Assembly: GCF_001294535.1 (NCBI RefSeq)
Contig: NZ_LGIC01000065.1
Coordinates: 271,129-335,128 of the forward strand
Reading direction: 5' to 3'
DNA length: 64,000 bases
DNA from: Cypionkella psychrotolerans
Lineage (GTDB): Bacteria > Pseudomonadota > Alphaproteobacteria > Rhodobacterales > Rhodobacteraceae
Within the stretch, counting starts at the first letter, position 1, and each line of letters begins with the position of its first letter. This document shows, piece by piece, positions 51,235 through 60,070 of the stretch. The translations under genes and the position numbers were made by a program. Under the pieces are notes generated by a model that saw only the letters and a list, made by a program, of their open reading frames with translations, was not told the DNA's origin and searched no databases.

Positions 51235-52268
51235 AATTCTCACTGTTCGTGCATATGGAGCGGGTCAGTGCCGATGAGCCGCAGCAGCGGTTGTATGAGG
51301 AAATGCTGGAACTCTGTCGGATCGCTGACGAAAATGGCATGCACGCGATCTGGACGGGCGAGCATCACGGTATGGATTTCACCATCGCCCCGAACCCGTT
51401 TCTGAACCTTGTTGACCTCGCGCGGCGCACCAAGAATGTGCGGCTTGGCACTGGCAATGTGGTGGCACCGTTCTGGCACCCGATCCGCTTGGCGGGCGAG
51501 GCTGCGATGGCCGATATCATCATGGATGGCCGACTTGATCTGGGCATCGCGCGGGGAGCCTACACCTTTGAATATGACCGGATGAGCCCCGGATTGGACG
51601 CTTGGACCGCTGGCCAGAAAATGCGCGAGCTGATTCCGGCGATCAAGGGCTTGTGGGCCGGGGATTATGAGCACAACGGCGAGCATTGGCAGTTTCCGAA
51701 AACCACTTCGGCCCCGAAACCCGTGCAGCAGCCGTTTCCGCCGATCTGGGTGGCGGCGCGCGATCCGAACAGCCACGATTTCGCGGTGGCCAATGGTTGC
51801 AACGTGCAGGTGACGCCGCTGCATCTGGGCGATGAAGAAGTGGTCAGTCTGATGGAGCGCTTTAACACCGCCTGTGCCGCCCACCCGGAGGTGCCGCGCC
51901 CAAAGATCATGGTGCTGCGTCATACCTATGTGGCGGATAGCGAGGCGGATGCCGATCTTGGTGCGGAAGAATTGAACTTGTTTTACAACTACTTCGGAGC
52001 TTGGTTCCTGAACAAGCGCCCGATCTCGCAGGGTCTGATTGAAACACTGACACCCGAAGAAGTGGCGGCGCATCCGTTCTATTCAGCGGCTGCGATGCGC
52101 AAGAACAACATCGTCGGCCAACCCGCCGAGGTGATCGCGCGGATCAAAAGCTATCAGGATTTGGGCTATGATGAGTTTAGCCTGTGGATCGACTCTGGCA
52201 TGAGTTTTGCGCGCAAAAAGGCGTCACTGACGCGCTTTGTGCAGGATGTTATGCCAGCTTTCGCCTGA
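51231..52268 (+). CDS. Luciferase-like (LLM class) flavin-dependent monooxygenase
   Basis: The 345-residue protein is a bacterial luciferase-type TIM barrel: AIWTGEHHGMDFTIAPNPFL, TKNVRLGTGNVV and RLDLGIARGAYTFEYDRM. Such enzymes use FMNH2 and O2, consistent with the flavin reductase gene it overlaps (ATGA). With the hydrolase and aldehyde dehydrogenase this makes a monooxygenase pathway. Some related systems open N-heterocycles; nothing in the sequence fixes the substrate. Confidence 0.87.
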   Translation: MKFSLFVHMERVSADEPQQRLYEEMLELCRIADENGMHAIWTGEHHGMDFTIAPNPFLNLVDLARRTKNVRLGTGNVVAPFWHPIRLAGEAAMADIIMDGRLDLGIARGAYTFEYDRMSPGLDAWTAGQKMRELIPAIKGLWAGDYEHNGEHWQFPKTTSAPKPVQQPFPPIWVAARDPNSHDFAVANGCNVQVTPLHLGDEEVVSLMERFNTACAAHPEVPRPKIMVLRHTYVADSEADADLGAEELNLFYNYFGAWFLNKRPISQGLIETLTPEEVAAHPFYSAAAMRKNNIVGQPAEVIARIKSYQDLGYDEFSLWIDSGMSFARKKASLTRFVQDVMPAFA

Positions 52269-52292
52269 CCAAATTTCGCCCAAGGGGATATG

Positions 52293-53756
52293 ATGCAGCG
52301 ATTCCAACAGTATATCGGTGGGGTTTTTGAGGATGGCGCTGCCAGCTTTGAAAGCCTTGATCCGGCGACGGGTCAGCCCTGGGCGGTGATGCCAGAGGCT
52401 TCCGCTGCCGATGTGGGCCGCGCTGTCGATGCCGCGTGGGATGCGTTTTGCAGCACTGCTTGGGCGGGTTTGACCGCCTCGGCGCGGGGGAAATTGCTGT
52501 ATAAGCTGGCGGATCTGGTACAGGCAGCGGCCCCACGTTTGGCCGCTTTGGAAACCCGAGACACCGGCAAGATCATCCGCGAAACCTCTGCCCAGATCGC
52601 CTATGTCGCGGAATATTATCGCTATTATGCGGGTCTGTCTGACAAGATCGAGGGTGCGCATCTCCCCATAGACAAGCCGGATATGGAAGTCTGGCTTAGG
52701 CGCGAACCTATTGGCGTGGTGGCGGCGATCGTGCCATGGAACAGTCAGTTGTTTCTGTCGGCAGTCAAGCTTGGCCCTGCTTTGGCTGCGGGCTGCACAG
52801 TGGTGTTGAAGGCGTCCGAGGACGGTCCCGCGCCGATGCTGGAATTTGCAAAATTGGTGCATGAAGCGGGTTTCCCGCCCGGAGTGGTCAATATCCTCAC
52901 AGGTGGCCCAGCGGCGGGTGCAGCCCTTACCACCCACCCGAAGGTCGCCCATATCGCCTTCACTGGTGGGCCGGAAACCGCGCGGCATGTGGTGCGTGGT
53001 TCGGCGGAGAACCTTGCCTCGATCTCGTTGGAGCTGGGCGGCAAATCGCCGTTCATCGTGTTTGAAGATGCCGATCTGGACTCGGCGGTGAATGCGCAAA
53101 TCTCGGGTATTTTCGCGGCGACCGGGCAGAGCTGTGTGGCAGGATCACGCCTGATCATTCAGGCTTCGGTGAAAGACGCGTTCCTCGCCAAGCTGAAGGC
53201 CAAGGCGGAAGCCATTCGGATTGCTGCCCCCGATCAGATGACCACCGAGGTCGGCCCGCTTTGTACCCAGCGGCAACGCGTGCGGATTGCCGACCTGGTG
53301 GCGCAAAGCCTAGGGCAGGGGGCCAAATTGGTAACGGGCGGCGTGGTGCCGGAAGGCCCCGGTTTCTACTATCCGCCGACAATCCTTGATTGCTCTGGCC
53401 TGCCAGATGTGGCGGGGTTGCGGCAAGAATTTTTTGGCCCGGTGCTATCGGTGATCAGTTTTGAGACCGAAGCCGAGGCTTTGGCGCTGGCCAATGACAC
53501 GGTTTATGGATTGGCTTCGGGCGTATTCACTCGCAGCCTGACGCGTGCGCATCGGATGATCCGAGGCATTCGCTCGGGGGTGGTTTGGGTGAACACCTAT
53601 CGCGCGGTGTCGCCGATTGCCCCTTTTGGCGGCCACGGCATGTCTGGACATGGTCGGGAGGGTGGCTTGGCGGCGGCGTTGGATTACACCACGGTCAAAA
53701 CGGTGTGGCTGCGCACCTCGGATGATCCGATTCCTGACCCATTCGTGATGCGCTAA
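52293..53756 (+). CDS. NAD(P)-dependent aldehyde dehydrogenase
   Basis: The 487-residue protein has IVPWNSQLF (catalytic Asn), GFTGGPETARHVV-like AFTGGPETA, LELGGKSPF with the general base and GQSCVAGSRL with the nucleophile cysteine. The second of two adjacent ATGs (52293) has better spacing from AAGGGG. It probably oxidises the aldehyde made by the monooxygenase/hydrolase steps. Last gene of the operon; it overlaps the convergent kinase gene by 4 bp. Confidence 0.87.
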   Translation: MQRFQQYIGGVFEDGAASFESLDPATGQPWAVMPEASAADVGRAVDAAWDAFCSTAWAGLTASARGKLLYKLADLVQAAAPRLAALETRDTGKIIRETSAQIAYVAEYYRYYAGLSDKIEGAHLPIDKPDMEVWLRREPIGVVAAIVPWNSQLFLSAVKLGPALAAGCTVVLKASEDGPAPMLEFAKLVHEAGFPPGVVNILTGGPAAGAALTTHPKVAHIAFTGGPETARHVVRGSAENLASISLELGGKSPFIVFEDADLDSAVNAQISGIFAATGQSCVAGSRLIIQASVKDAFLAKLKAKAEAIRIAAPDQMTTEVGPLCTQRQRVRIADLVAQSLGQGAKLVTGGVVPEGPGFYYPPTILDCSGLPDVAGLRQEFFGPVLSVISFETEAEALALANDTVYGLASGVFTRSLTRAHRMIRGIRSGVVWVNTYRAVSPIAPFGGHGMSGHGREGGLAAALDYTTVKTVWLRTSDDPIPDPFVMR

Positions 53757-54658
53757 CGCGGGATCGCCACCGCAGGCCGCCCCGCCACATGCTCGGCGGC
53801 AGCGTGCGAAGCCGCAGCACAAGCCTTCTTGAACCTCGTGTCGCCCACCAGACAAGCCGCCAGCGCGCCAATAAACGCATCGCCTGCGCCGTGCGAGCTG
53901 ACCACTTCGATCTTCTCGGCGGGGATCGAGAAATGCTCATCCTCAGCGCTCCACGCGGCCAGTCCCAGCGAGCCTGCGGTGACGATCACGCTTTCAAACC
54001 GATCCGCAAGTATTTTGGCGGCTCCCGCGGCGGCTTTCAGGCTGGTGATGGGTGCCGTGCCCATCATCATCTCGGCTTCCACCGCGTTGACCACCAACAC
54101 GTCGACCAAACGAGCGAACGCTAGCGACATTGGTCGGCTCGGAGCGGCGTTCAACAGGGTGCGGATGCCACGCGCGCGCGCGGCTTTCGCGGCGGCTAGA
54201 TTGATTGCTTCGGGCACTTCATTTTGCAGAACCAGCAGGCGGACATCCTGCCAAACCTCGGGATTTTGCAGGGTTTCGGGGAGGATATGCAGGTTTGCGC
54301 CCGACACAATCGTCGCCGCATAATCGCCGCTGGCGTCCATGATCGCCACGCTCATGCCCGATGCCACCCCGTCGCAGGTGGCGACAAAGCGGTGATCGAC
54401 GACCGAACTCTGCAACCGTGCCCGCAGGAACGCGCCGAAATCATCCGCCCCCACCGCCCCCAGCATCCGCGCAATCGCGCCATGCGCCTGCGCCGAGACC
54501 GCCTGATTGCCACCCTTGCCGCCGAACTTCGGATACCAGCGCGATCCCACCGCTGTCTCATCTTTGCGCGGCAAATGATCGGCCTCGACCATGATGTCAT
54601 AATGCAGGCTGCCGACCACAAGGACGGTATTTCCGGTCTGGCGGATGGGCTTGGTCAT
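53753..54658 (-). CDS. PfkB-family carbohydrate kinase (ribokinase-like)
   Basis: The 301-residue protein has VVGSLHYDIMVEADHLP, the first PfkB motif region GGKGGNQAVSA and the catalytic SHGAGDAFIGALAA. It would phosphorylate a sugar or nucleoside-type substrate. It is 7 bp downstream of an RpiR regulator and near a TIM-barrel isomerase gene, a usual set for a minor-sugar pathway. The sugar is not evident. Confidence 0.87.
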   Translation of the reverse strand: MTKPIRQTGNTVLVVGSLHYDIMVEADHLPRKDETAVGSRWYPKFGGKGGNQAVSAQAHGAIARMLGAVGADDFGAFLRARLQSSVVDHRFVATCDGVASGMSVAIMDASGDYAATIVSGANLHILPETLQNPEVWQDVRLLVLQNEVPEAINLAAAKAARARGIRTLLNAAPSRPMSLAFARLVDVLVVNAVEAEMMMGTAPITSLKAAAGAAKILADRFESVIVTAGSLGLAAWSAEDEHFSIPAEKIEVVSSHGAGDAFIGALAACLVGDTRFKKACAAASHAAAEHVAGRPAVAIPR

Positions 54659-54665
54659 CTTGGCC

Positions 54666-55520
54666 TCATTGTCTGCGTTTCGACTGCACGGCGCGCATGG
54701 TGCGATCCAGATTTTGATCGGCGGCGGCGCGGTCGCGCTGTGCAGTCGCCACAAACAGCGCATCCAGCAGGTTCAACTGCGCGATCCGCGCCGTGGCGTT
54801 TTCGCCGAGCAGCGGCGAGTTCTGCGCGGTCGAGCACAAAACCACATCGACCAACCCGGCGAGGGGGCTTTCGGCATAGTTCGTCACGGCGATGATCCGC
54901 GCGCCATTGCGCCGCGCCAGTTCCACCGCGTCCAGCACCGACGCCGTGGTGCCGGAATGCGAAAACGCCACCACCACGTCATCGGGGCCCAGCAGAGCCG
55001 CCGACATCATCATCATATGGGCGTCATCGAACACGCTTGCCCGGATGCCGATGCGCAGAAACTTATGCGCTACATCGCGGGCGATCTGTGCCGAGCCGCC
55101 AAGGCCGTAGAAATCGCGTTGCGTGGCACGGTGCAGGTAATCCACCGCCCGCTCAAACGCCGCCAGATCAAGGATGGCAAAGGTTTCCTCTAGCGCCTGC
55201 ATCGCGGTGCGAAACACCTTCTGCACGATTTCGCTAGAACCGTCTTGCTCCGAAATTTCAGAATGCAGGGCGGCGGTGTCAGATTTGTAGTAGTCGACAA
55301 GACCCTGACGAAACTCGCGAAATCCGGCAAAGCCCAGTTTTTTGGCGACCTTCACCACCATCGCATCTGAGACAGCCGATTTCTCAGACACCTCCCGCAA
55401 GGGTGTTGATGCGTCAATATCCTTGCGCGCCAGAATATCGCTGGCGACTTTGCCTTCCAGCGGCGTCAGGCTGGGCAGCTTCATGCGGATCTGTGCGGCC
55501 ACGGCTTTTGGATCGCCCAT
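54666..55520 (-). CDS. MurR/RpiR-family regulator
   Basis: The 284-residue protein has an N-terminal RpiR helix-turn-helix (LREVSEKSAVSDAMVVKVAK, LGFAGFREFRQGL) and a C-terminal SIS domain (GLGGSAQIARDVAHKF, AFSHSGTTASVLDAV) that binds phosphosugars. GAGGGAAAT precedes the ATG at 55520. It probably controls the kinase downstream and the isomerase gene upstream. Confidence 0.88.
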   Translation of the reverse strand: MGDPKAVAAQIRMKLPSLTPLEGKVASDILARKDIDASTPLREVSEKSAVSDAMVVKVAKKLGFAGFREFRQGLVDYYKSDTAALHSEISEQDGSSEIVQKVFRTAMQALEETFAILDLAAFERAVDYLHRATQRDFYGLGGSAQIARDVAHKFLRIGIRASVFDDAHMMMMSAALLGPDDVVVAFSHSGTTASVLDAVELARRNGARIIAVTNYAESPLAGLVDVVLCSTAQNSPLLGENATARIAQLNLLDALFVATAQRDRAAADQNLDRTMRAVQSKRRQ

Positions 55521-55624
55521 ATTTCCCTCGGATTTCCACCACGCGTTCCATCCGCTTATCGTGCACAGGACTGTATTCAGGACAACACGATTCAGCACAA
55601 GTCCACGTATTTTTGTAAAGTTAA

Positions 55625-56617
55625 TCAGATCACTGTCTTACCCGCCAGCGCAAGCCGGGCGATTTCTTGCGCTGCAATCGGGTCTTGGCGGCTTTGCGCA
55701 TCGGCGAGGCGGTTGTCACCCGCCATCACATCCACCGCTGCCAGCATCCGCCGCACGGTGCGGATATTGGCGGCACATTCCGCCACCGGATCAAGGCCAG
55801 AGGCATCTGGGAAAGTGTCAAAATAAATCGCGCCATCAAAGCCGCCGCGTTTGACCTCGCGCAGCAGTTCCAGCGTCGCTTGTTCGTGTACTGCGGCCAC
55901 CATCAGGCCATCATCGCGCTTGGCGTAGCCGTCGTTCAGGTGCAAGCCAAGCAGGCGGCTGTGGCGCTGGATCAAAGCTGCGGCAAAGGCGGGCTGTTCA
56001 TCGGCGTAAAGCGCATGGGCGAAGTCGATGGTGACGCCAAGGTTTTTAGCGCCCACCTCTTTGATCGCCAACAGCGTGGTCGCAGCATCAGGAAGAACGC
56101 TGTAAGCCCTTGGTTCATTGGGCTTATACTCGATAGAGATCGGGCAATCCGCATCATGTGCTGCGACTTCAGCAATGCCTGCAATCTCATCTTGCCACAG
56201 TGCGGCGTAGTCGCATTGGAAGGTATAATCAAAGCCATCCTGCCCCAACCACAAAGTCATCATCGGTGCCCCGATGGCGCGGGCGGTATCAATGCCGCGC
56301 TTGGTCAGATCAATTGCCTCGCGCCGCACCGCGCGGTCGGGATTGGTAAACGCGCCGCGTTTGAAGGCTGGGTTGGTGTAATAGCGCATCGCCAGACCGC
56401 TGACTGAAAGCCCGCAATCCGCCACCACTTTGGCGATTTCCGAAGGCTTTGCACCGACGTGATCGGGGTAGTTGAGATCCAACTCGGTCAGCCCGTCAAC
56501 CGTCGCCGCGCGTTGGATGATTTGTGCCAGCGAGGGCTTTTCTGTCAGCGCAGGCCAGTAATCCGAAGCCCCTGAGGCAAACGAATTGATCCGGGTTGCG
56601 AAACGGCTTCCGAGCAT
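55625..56617 (-). CDS. Sugar isomerase/epimerase, xylose-isomerase-like TIM barrel
   Basis: The 330-residue protein is an AP-endonuclease-2/xylose isomerase-like barrel with metal-site sequences SIEYKPNEPRAYS, VTIDFAHALYADE, LGLHLNDGYAKRDDGLMV and AIYFDTFPDA. It would isomerise or epimerise a sugar. It shares its direction with the RpiR and PfkB genes, 104 bp upstream of the regulator. The gap 56618-56738 is AT-rich (TATATTTTTTATAAA) and probably holds the promoter. Confidence 0.82.
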   Translation of the reverse strand: MLGSRFATRINSFASGASDYWPALTEKPSLAQIIQRAATVDGLTELDLNYPDHVGAKPSEIAKVVADCGLSVSGLAMRYYTNPAFKRGAFTNPDRAVRREAIDLTKRGIDTARAIGAPMMTLWLGQDGFDYTFQCDYAALWQDEIAGIAEVAAHDADCPISIEYKPNEPRAYSVLPDAATTLLAIKEVGAKNLGVTIDFAHALYADEQPAFAAALIQRHSRLLGLHLNDGYAKRDDGLMVAAVHEQATLELLREVKRGGFDGAIYFDTFPDASGLDPVAECAANIRTVRRMLAAVDVMAGDNRLADAQSRQDPIAAQEIARLALAGKTVI

Positions 56618-56738
56618 GTGATTCTCCTCTTACTTCACAAATACTATATTTTTTATAAAGCATGAAGTGAATTTATCCCTTGCACACGCACGGATCGCCT
56701 CGGATTTGCGGTGTTCGGCTTGCCGCGTGCACCACGCC

Positions 56739-58130
56739 TCACGCCAGCGGCGGAAATTTCACCCGGACCAGCAGACCACGCCGCTCAGCCCCGCGCTGCA
56801 ACTGAATTTCGGCGTCAAACAGCGCGGCGATTTCGGCGGTGATCGCCAGACCCAAGCCAAAGCCGGTTTCCTGATCAGCCGACAGCGCGCGAGCAGGGGC
56901 ATTGGTGCCGCGTTTGCGCAAGACCGCGCGCTCGGTCTGCTCGGGCGTCAGGCCGGGGCCGTTGTCTTCAACTTCAAGCACCACGGCATCACCCAGCCTC
57001 TGCACCCGCACCGTCACCACCGCGCCGACCCCAGCATAGGCGATGGCATTGGTCAGCAGGTTCTTCAACAATTCGGCCAGCAGCACCGGCTCGGCCAGCG
57101 CCGTGGCTTCCGTCGCGCCCTCATAGCCTAGGTCGATGCGATGGCTTAGCGCCAGCGGCACCATTTCGGCGGTCAGATCCTTGGCGACCGCGACGATATT
57201 GACCCGTTGCAGAGCTGCGGCCCCCGTTGCGGCATCGACCCGCGCCAACACCAATAGCTGCGCCAGAACCCGCTCGGCCCGTTCCAGCGCAGTTTTCGCC
57301 TTATCCGTCGCCGCAGTGGTTTGCGCAGGCGTTGCACTGCGGTCAATCAGCGCCAGTTGCGTGCGAACCACGGCGAGCGGCGTGCGCAACTGGTGGCTGG
57401 CATTGCCGGTAAAATGCCGCAGAGCCTCCAGCACTGTATCCAGACGTTTCATGAAAGAGTTGATCGCCAGCACCAGCGCCTCGACCTCTTGCGGCGTATC
57501 GGCGGTCACTGGGCGCAGATCGTCGGGCGAGCGTTCGGCGATGGTGGCACCAAGCCGGTCCAGCGGGCGCAGCGCCAAAGTCACCGCGATCCAGACGATG
57601 CAGGCGACGCCAAGGATCAACACCGCCAGCCGCAACGCCGAGCGTAGCAGAATCGCGCGGGCCAGTTCCGCCCGCGCCCGGGTTGATTCTGCAACCGTTA
57701 CACTGAAAGCAATCGAGCGCGCCCCGGTGGACACTTCGCGCATCAGAGTGGCGCTGCGGATACCTACCGTGCCGTGCATACCATCCGCAAAGGCCACCCC
57801 GCCCGTAGGTGCCGGGTTGACCGCCAGATCGTCATAGCCGGTCAGAAAGTGGCCGATCGGGCCATCCACCCGGTAAAACACCTTGTCCTGTGCGGTTGAG
57901 GTCAGCATTTCCAGCGAGGAATACGGCAGATCAACCTCTAACTCCCCAGTTTCATCCACCGTCACCCGTTCCGCAATCGCCAAGGCCGAGCCGACCAGCA
58001 CCCGGTCTGACACGCTTTGCGCGGTGCGCAGCGCCTCGCGCCAAGTGTCCAGCAGGGCGATCAGCCCCAGCAGAGCCGTCGCCAGAAACAGCCACAGCAG
58101 CAGACGACGGCGCAAAGAATAGGGTTTCAT
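56739..58130 (-). CDS. tctE: Sensor histidine kinase, TctE-like
   Basis: The 463-residue protein has a membrane span at about residues 11-28, a periplasmic 2CSK_N-like sensor part to about 160, a second span at 165-188, HAMP, and a kinase core: phosphate-accepting H246 in NASHQLRTPLA, N-box LLKNLLTNAIAYA, G-box EDNGPGLTPEQ and GFGLGLAI. It controls the tricarboxylate transporter through TctD. Start overlaps the tctD stop (ATGA). Confidence 0.87.
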   Translation of the reverse strand: MKPYSLRRRLLLWLFLATALLGLIALLDTWREALRTAQSVSDRVLVGSALAIAERVTVDETGELEVDLPYSSLEMLTSTAQDKVFYRVDGPIGHFLTGYDDLAVNPAPTGGVAFADGMHGTVGIRSATLMREVSTGARSIAFSVTVAESTRARAELARAILLRSALRLAVLILGVACIVWIAVTLALRPLDRLGATIAERSPDDLRPVTADTPQEVEALVLAINSFMKRLDTVLEALRHFTGNASHQLRTPLAVVRTQLALIDRSATPAQTTAATDKAKTALERAERVLAQLLVLARVDAATGAAALQRVNIVAVAKDLTAEMVPLALSHRIDLGYEGATEATALAEPVLLAELLKNLLTNAIAYAGVGAVVTVRVQRLGDAVVLEVEDNGPGLTPEQTERAVLRKRGTNAPARALSADQETGFGLGLAITAEIAALFDAEIQLQRGAERRGLLVRVKFPPLA

Positions 58131-58804
58131 CGGCTGTCCGGGGTTTTTTCCAACAGATAGCCAATGCCGCGCACCGCCCGCAGCCCTAGGCCAAAGGGCG
58201 CAATGCGGCGGCGCAGACGTGAGATATATTGCTCGATGGCATTGTCCGACAGCATATCGTCGAGTGAGGTTAGCGATTGCACGATGGCCTCTTTCGTCAC
58301 CACTTTTCCGGCGCGGGTCAGCAGCAGTTCCAGCAAAGCCCGTTCGCGCGGGGGTAGGTCAAGCGGTTGATCTGCCGCTGAAAACTGTCGTGTGGTTAGG
58401 TCCAAGGTGACAGCCCCCAAAGTGACGGTGGCTGAACGCAGGCCCGCCTGACGCCGCAACAGCGAGCGCACGCGGGCCTCAAACTCGCGCACATCGAAAG
58501 GTTTGGCCATGTAGTCATCCGCGCCCAGATCAAGGCCCCGCACCCGGTCTTCGGCGGCACCCCGCGCGGTCAGGATCATCACCGCCGCCGGATTGGACCG
58601 CGCCCGCATCGCGCGCAGCAGCGACAGCCCGTCCATCTGCGGCAGGTTGAGATCAAGGATCACCAGATCAAACTGTTCCACCGCCGCCAGCGCCTCCGCA
58701 GACGCGCCATCATGCACGCAATCCACCGCATAGCCGGACGAGGTCAACAACGTCACCAAGGACTCCGCCAACGGCAGATCATCTTCAACCACCAGTAAAC
58801 GCAT
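58127..58804 (-). CDS. tctD: OmpR-family response regulator, TctD-like
   Basis: The 225-residue protein has a receiver domain with acidic residues at the N-terminus (VVEDD) and phosphorylation site D51 in VILDLNLPQMDG, then a winged-helix output domain with SDNAIEQYISRLRRRIAPFG. It pairs with TctE. A TctABC-type operon and a periplasmic binding protein gene lie divergently. A TTGACA promoter with an inverted repeat near 59961-59978 is a possible target. Confidence 0.88.
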   Translation of the reverse strand: MRLLVVEDDLPLAESLVTLLTSSGYAVDCVHDGASAEALAAVEQFDLVILDLNLPQMDGLSLLRAMRARSNPAAVMILTARGAAEDRVRGLDLGADDYMAKPFDVREFEARVRSLLRRQAGLRSATVTLGAVTLDLTTRQFSAADQPLDLPPRERALLELLLTRAGKVVTKEAIVQSLTSLDDMLSDNAIEQYISRLRRRIAPFGLGLRAVRGIGYLLEKTPDSR

Positions 58805-58879
58805 ATCCGGCCTCCCCCACGCATCAGGCTAGGCGGAAAGCGCCCAGTTGTGAACGCAAGTTGCATCAGGCAGAGTGAA

Positions 58880-59947
58880 ATGATGCGAAGAATGTTCGGT
58901 TTGGCCCTGTTTTGCGCTGCGATGGCTGGCCCGATCTGGGGCGAGGTGGTGAACTATCCATCCCAAGACGGCATAGCCACGGCAGAATTGGTGATTTATT
59001 CGACGCTGGACAACCGCTTGGCCGCGCCGCTGATTGCGGCGTTTCAGGCTGGGCATCCGGGAGTGTCGGTGCGCTACGAAGACCTGCTGGCGGGGGAAAT
59101 TTCGGCGCGGGTGGTGGCGGAGACAGAGGCCGGCCAGCCCACAGCGGATTTCGTGTTCTCCTCGGCGATGGATATGCAGATCAAGCTGGCCAATGACGGC
59201 TATGCGCAGGCGGTCGAAGTGCCCGCCGCGCGCAACTGGCCGGAATGGGCGAATTGGCAGGACACGGCTTTTGCGATGACGTTTGAGCCGGGGGTGCTGG
59301 TCTACCACAAGCCCAGCTTCCCGAATGGCCCGCCGCAATCGCGGCTGGAGTTGATGGATTGGCTGCGCCACGCCCCGCCCGCGATGCACGGCAAGATCGG
59401 CACCTATGATATTGAGCGCTCTGCGGTGGGTTATCTGTTTCTCGCCCGCGATACCGAGCATTTCCCCGATATCTGGTCTTTGCTGCGCGAGATGGCGCAG
59501 GCCGGGTTGCAAACCTATCCGACCAGTCAGGATATCATCGACCGGGTGGCGGACGGCCGATTGGTGTTGGGGTATAACATCTTAGGCTCGTATGCCGCCG
59601 ATCAGGCCCGCAATGCGCCCGATCTGGGGTTGGTGCTGCTGCGGGATTTCACCGTGGTGGTGTCGCGCGTCGCCCTCGTGCCACGGGCTGCCGCTTCGCC
59701 TGAAATGGGCGCGGAGTTTCTGGATTTTCTGATGAGCAAGCAGGGCCAGACCCTGCTGTCGGAAAAGCTGCGGATGCCTGCGGTAAGCCTAGAGGTGTCG
59801 GGGGCCAACAGTGGCCGCGCGATGCAGGCGGCTTTGGGCGATCAACTGCGGCCGGTTTCGGTCAGCCCCGGCGTGCTGGTCTATCTCGATCAAGCCAAGC
59901 GGCAGCGGTTGTTCCGGCTATGGCGCGCGGCTTTGGCCCTAAAGTAG
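58880..59947 (+). CDS. Periplasmic ABC-type (iron-binding-protein-like) solute-binding protein
   Basis: The 355-residue protein has a signal peptide (MMRRMFGLALFCAAMAGPIW, cut near residue 22) and a type II periplasmic-binding fold like ferric-ion or phosphonate SBPs: ELVIYSTLDNRLAAPLIAAF, ADFVFSSAMDMQIKL and GSYAADQARNAPDLGLV. No ABC permease or ATPase accompanies it. Placed between tctDE and tctCBA, it may be a periplasmic partner of the TctE sensor. Two adjacent ATGs (58880, 58883) are possible starts. Confidence 0.8.
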   Translation: MMRRMFGLALFCAAMAGPIWGEVVNYPSQDGIATAELVIYSTLDNRLAAPLIAAFQAGHPGVSVRYEDLLAGEISARVVAETEAGQPTADFVFSSAMDMQIKLANDGYAQAVEVPAARNWPEWANWQDTAFAMTFEPGVLVYHKPSFPNGPPQSRLELMDWLRHAPPAMHGKIGTYDIERSAVGYLFLARDTEHFPDIWSLLREMAQAGLQTYPTSQDIIDRVADGRLVLGYNILGSYAADQARNAPDLGLVLLRDFTVVVSRVALVPRAAASPEMGAEFLDFLMSKQGQTLLSEKLRMPAVSLEVSGANSGRAMQAALGDQLRPVSVSPGVLVYLDQAKRQRLFRLWRAALALK

Positions 59948-59960
59948 ACGCGCAGGGCCA

Positions 59961-60000
59961 CTGTCAGCCAGTTGACAGGATTATGTGCTGAAATTCTAAG
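59961..60000 (+). promoter_or_regulatory. Probable promoter and operator of tctCBA
   Basis: TTGACA (59972-59977), 17 bp, then TCTAAG (59995-60000) form a sigma70-like promoter. CTGTCA (59961-59966) and TGACAG (59973-59978) make an inverted repeat overlapping the -35 box, a possible TctD site. Two small leader hairpins follow: CGGCAC/GTGCCG (60007-60024) and GGCAC/GTGCC (60037-60053). Confidence 0.5.
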
Positions 60001-60070
60001 CAGGGACGGCACGAGGAGGTGCCGCCCAGAAGAAATGGCACAAAATCCGTGCCTTGGGAGGAGAATCAGA

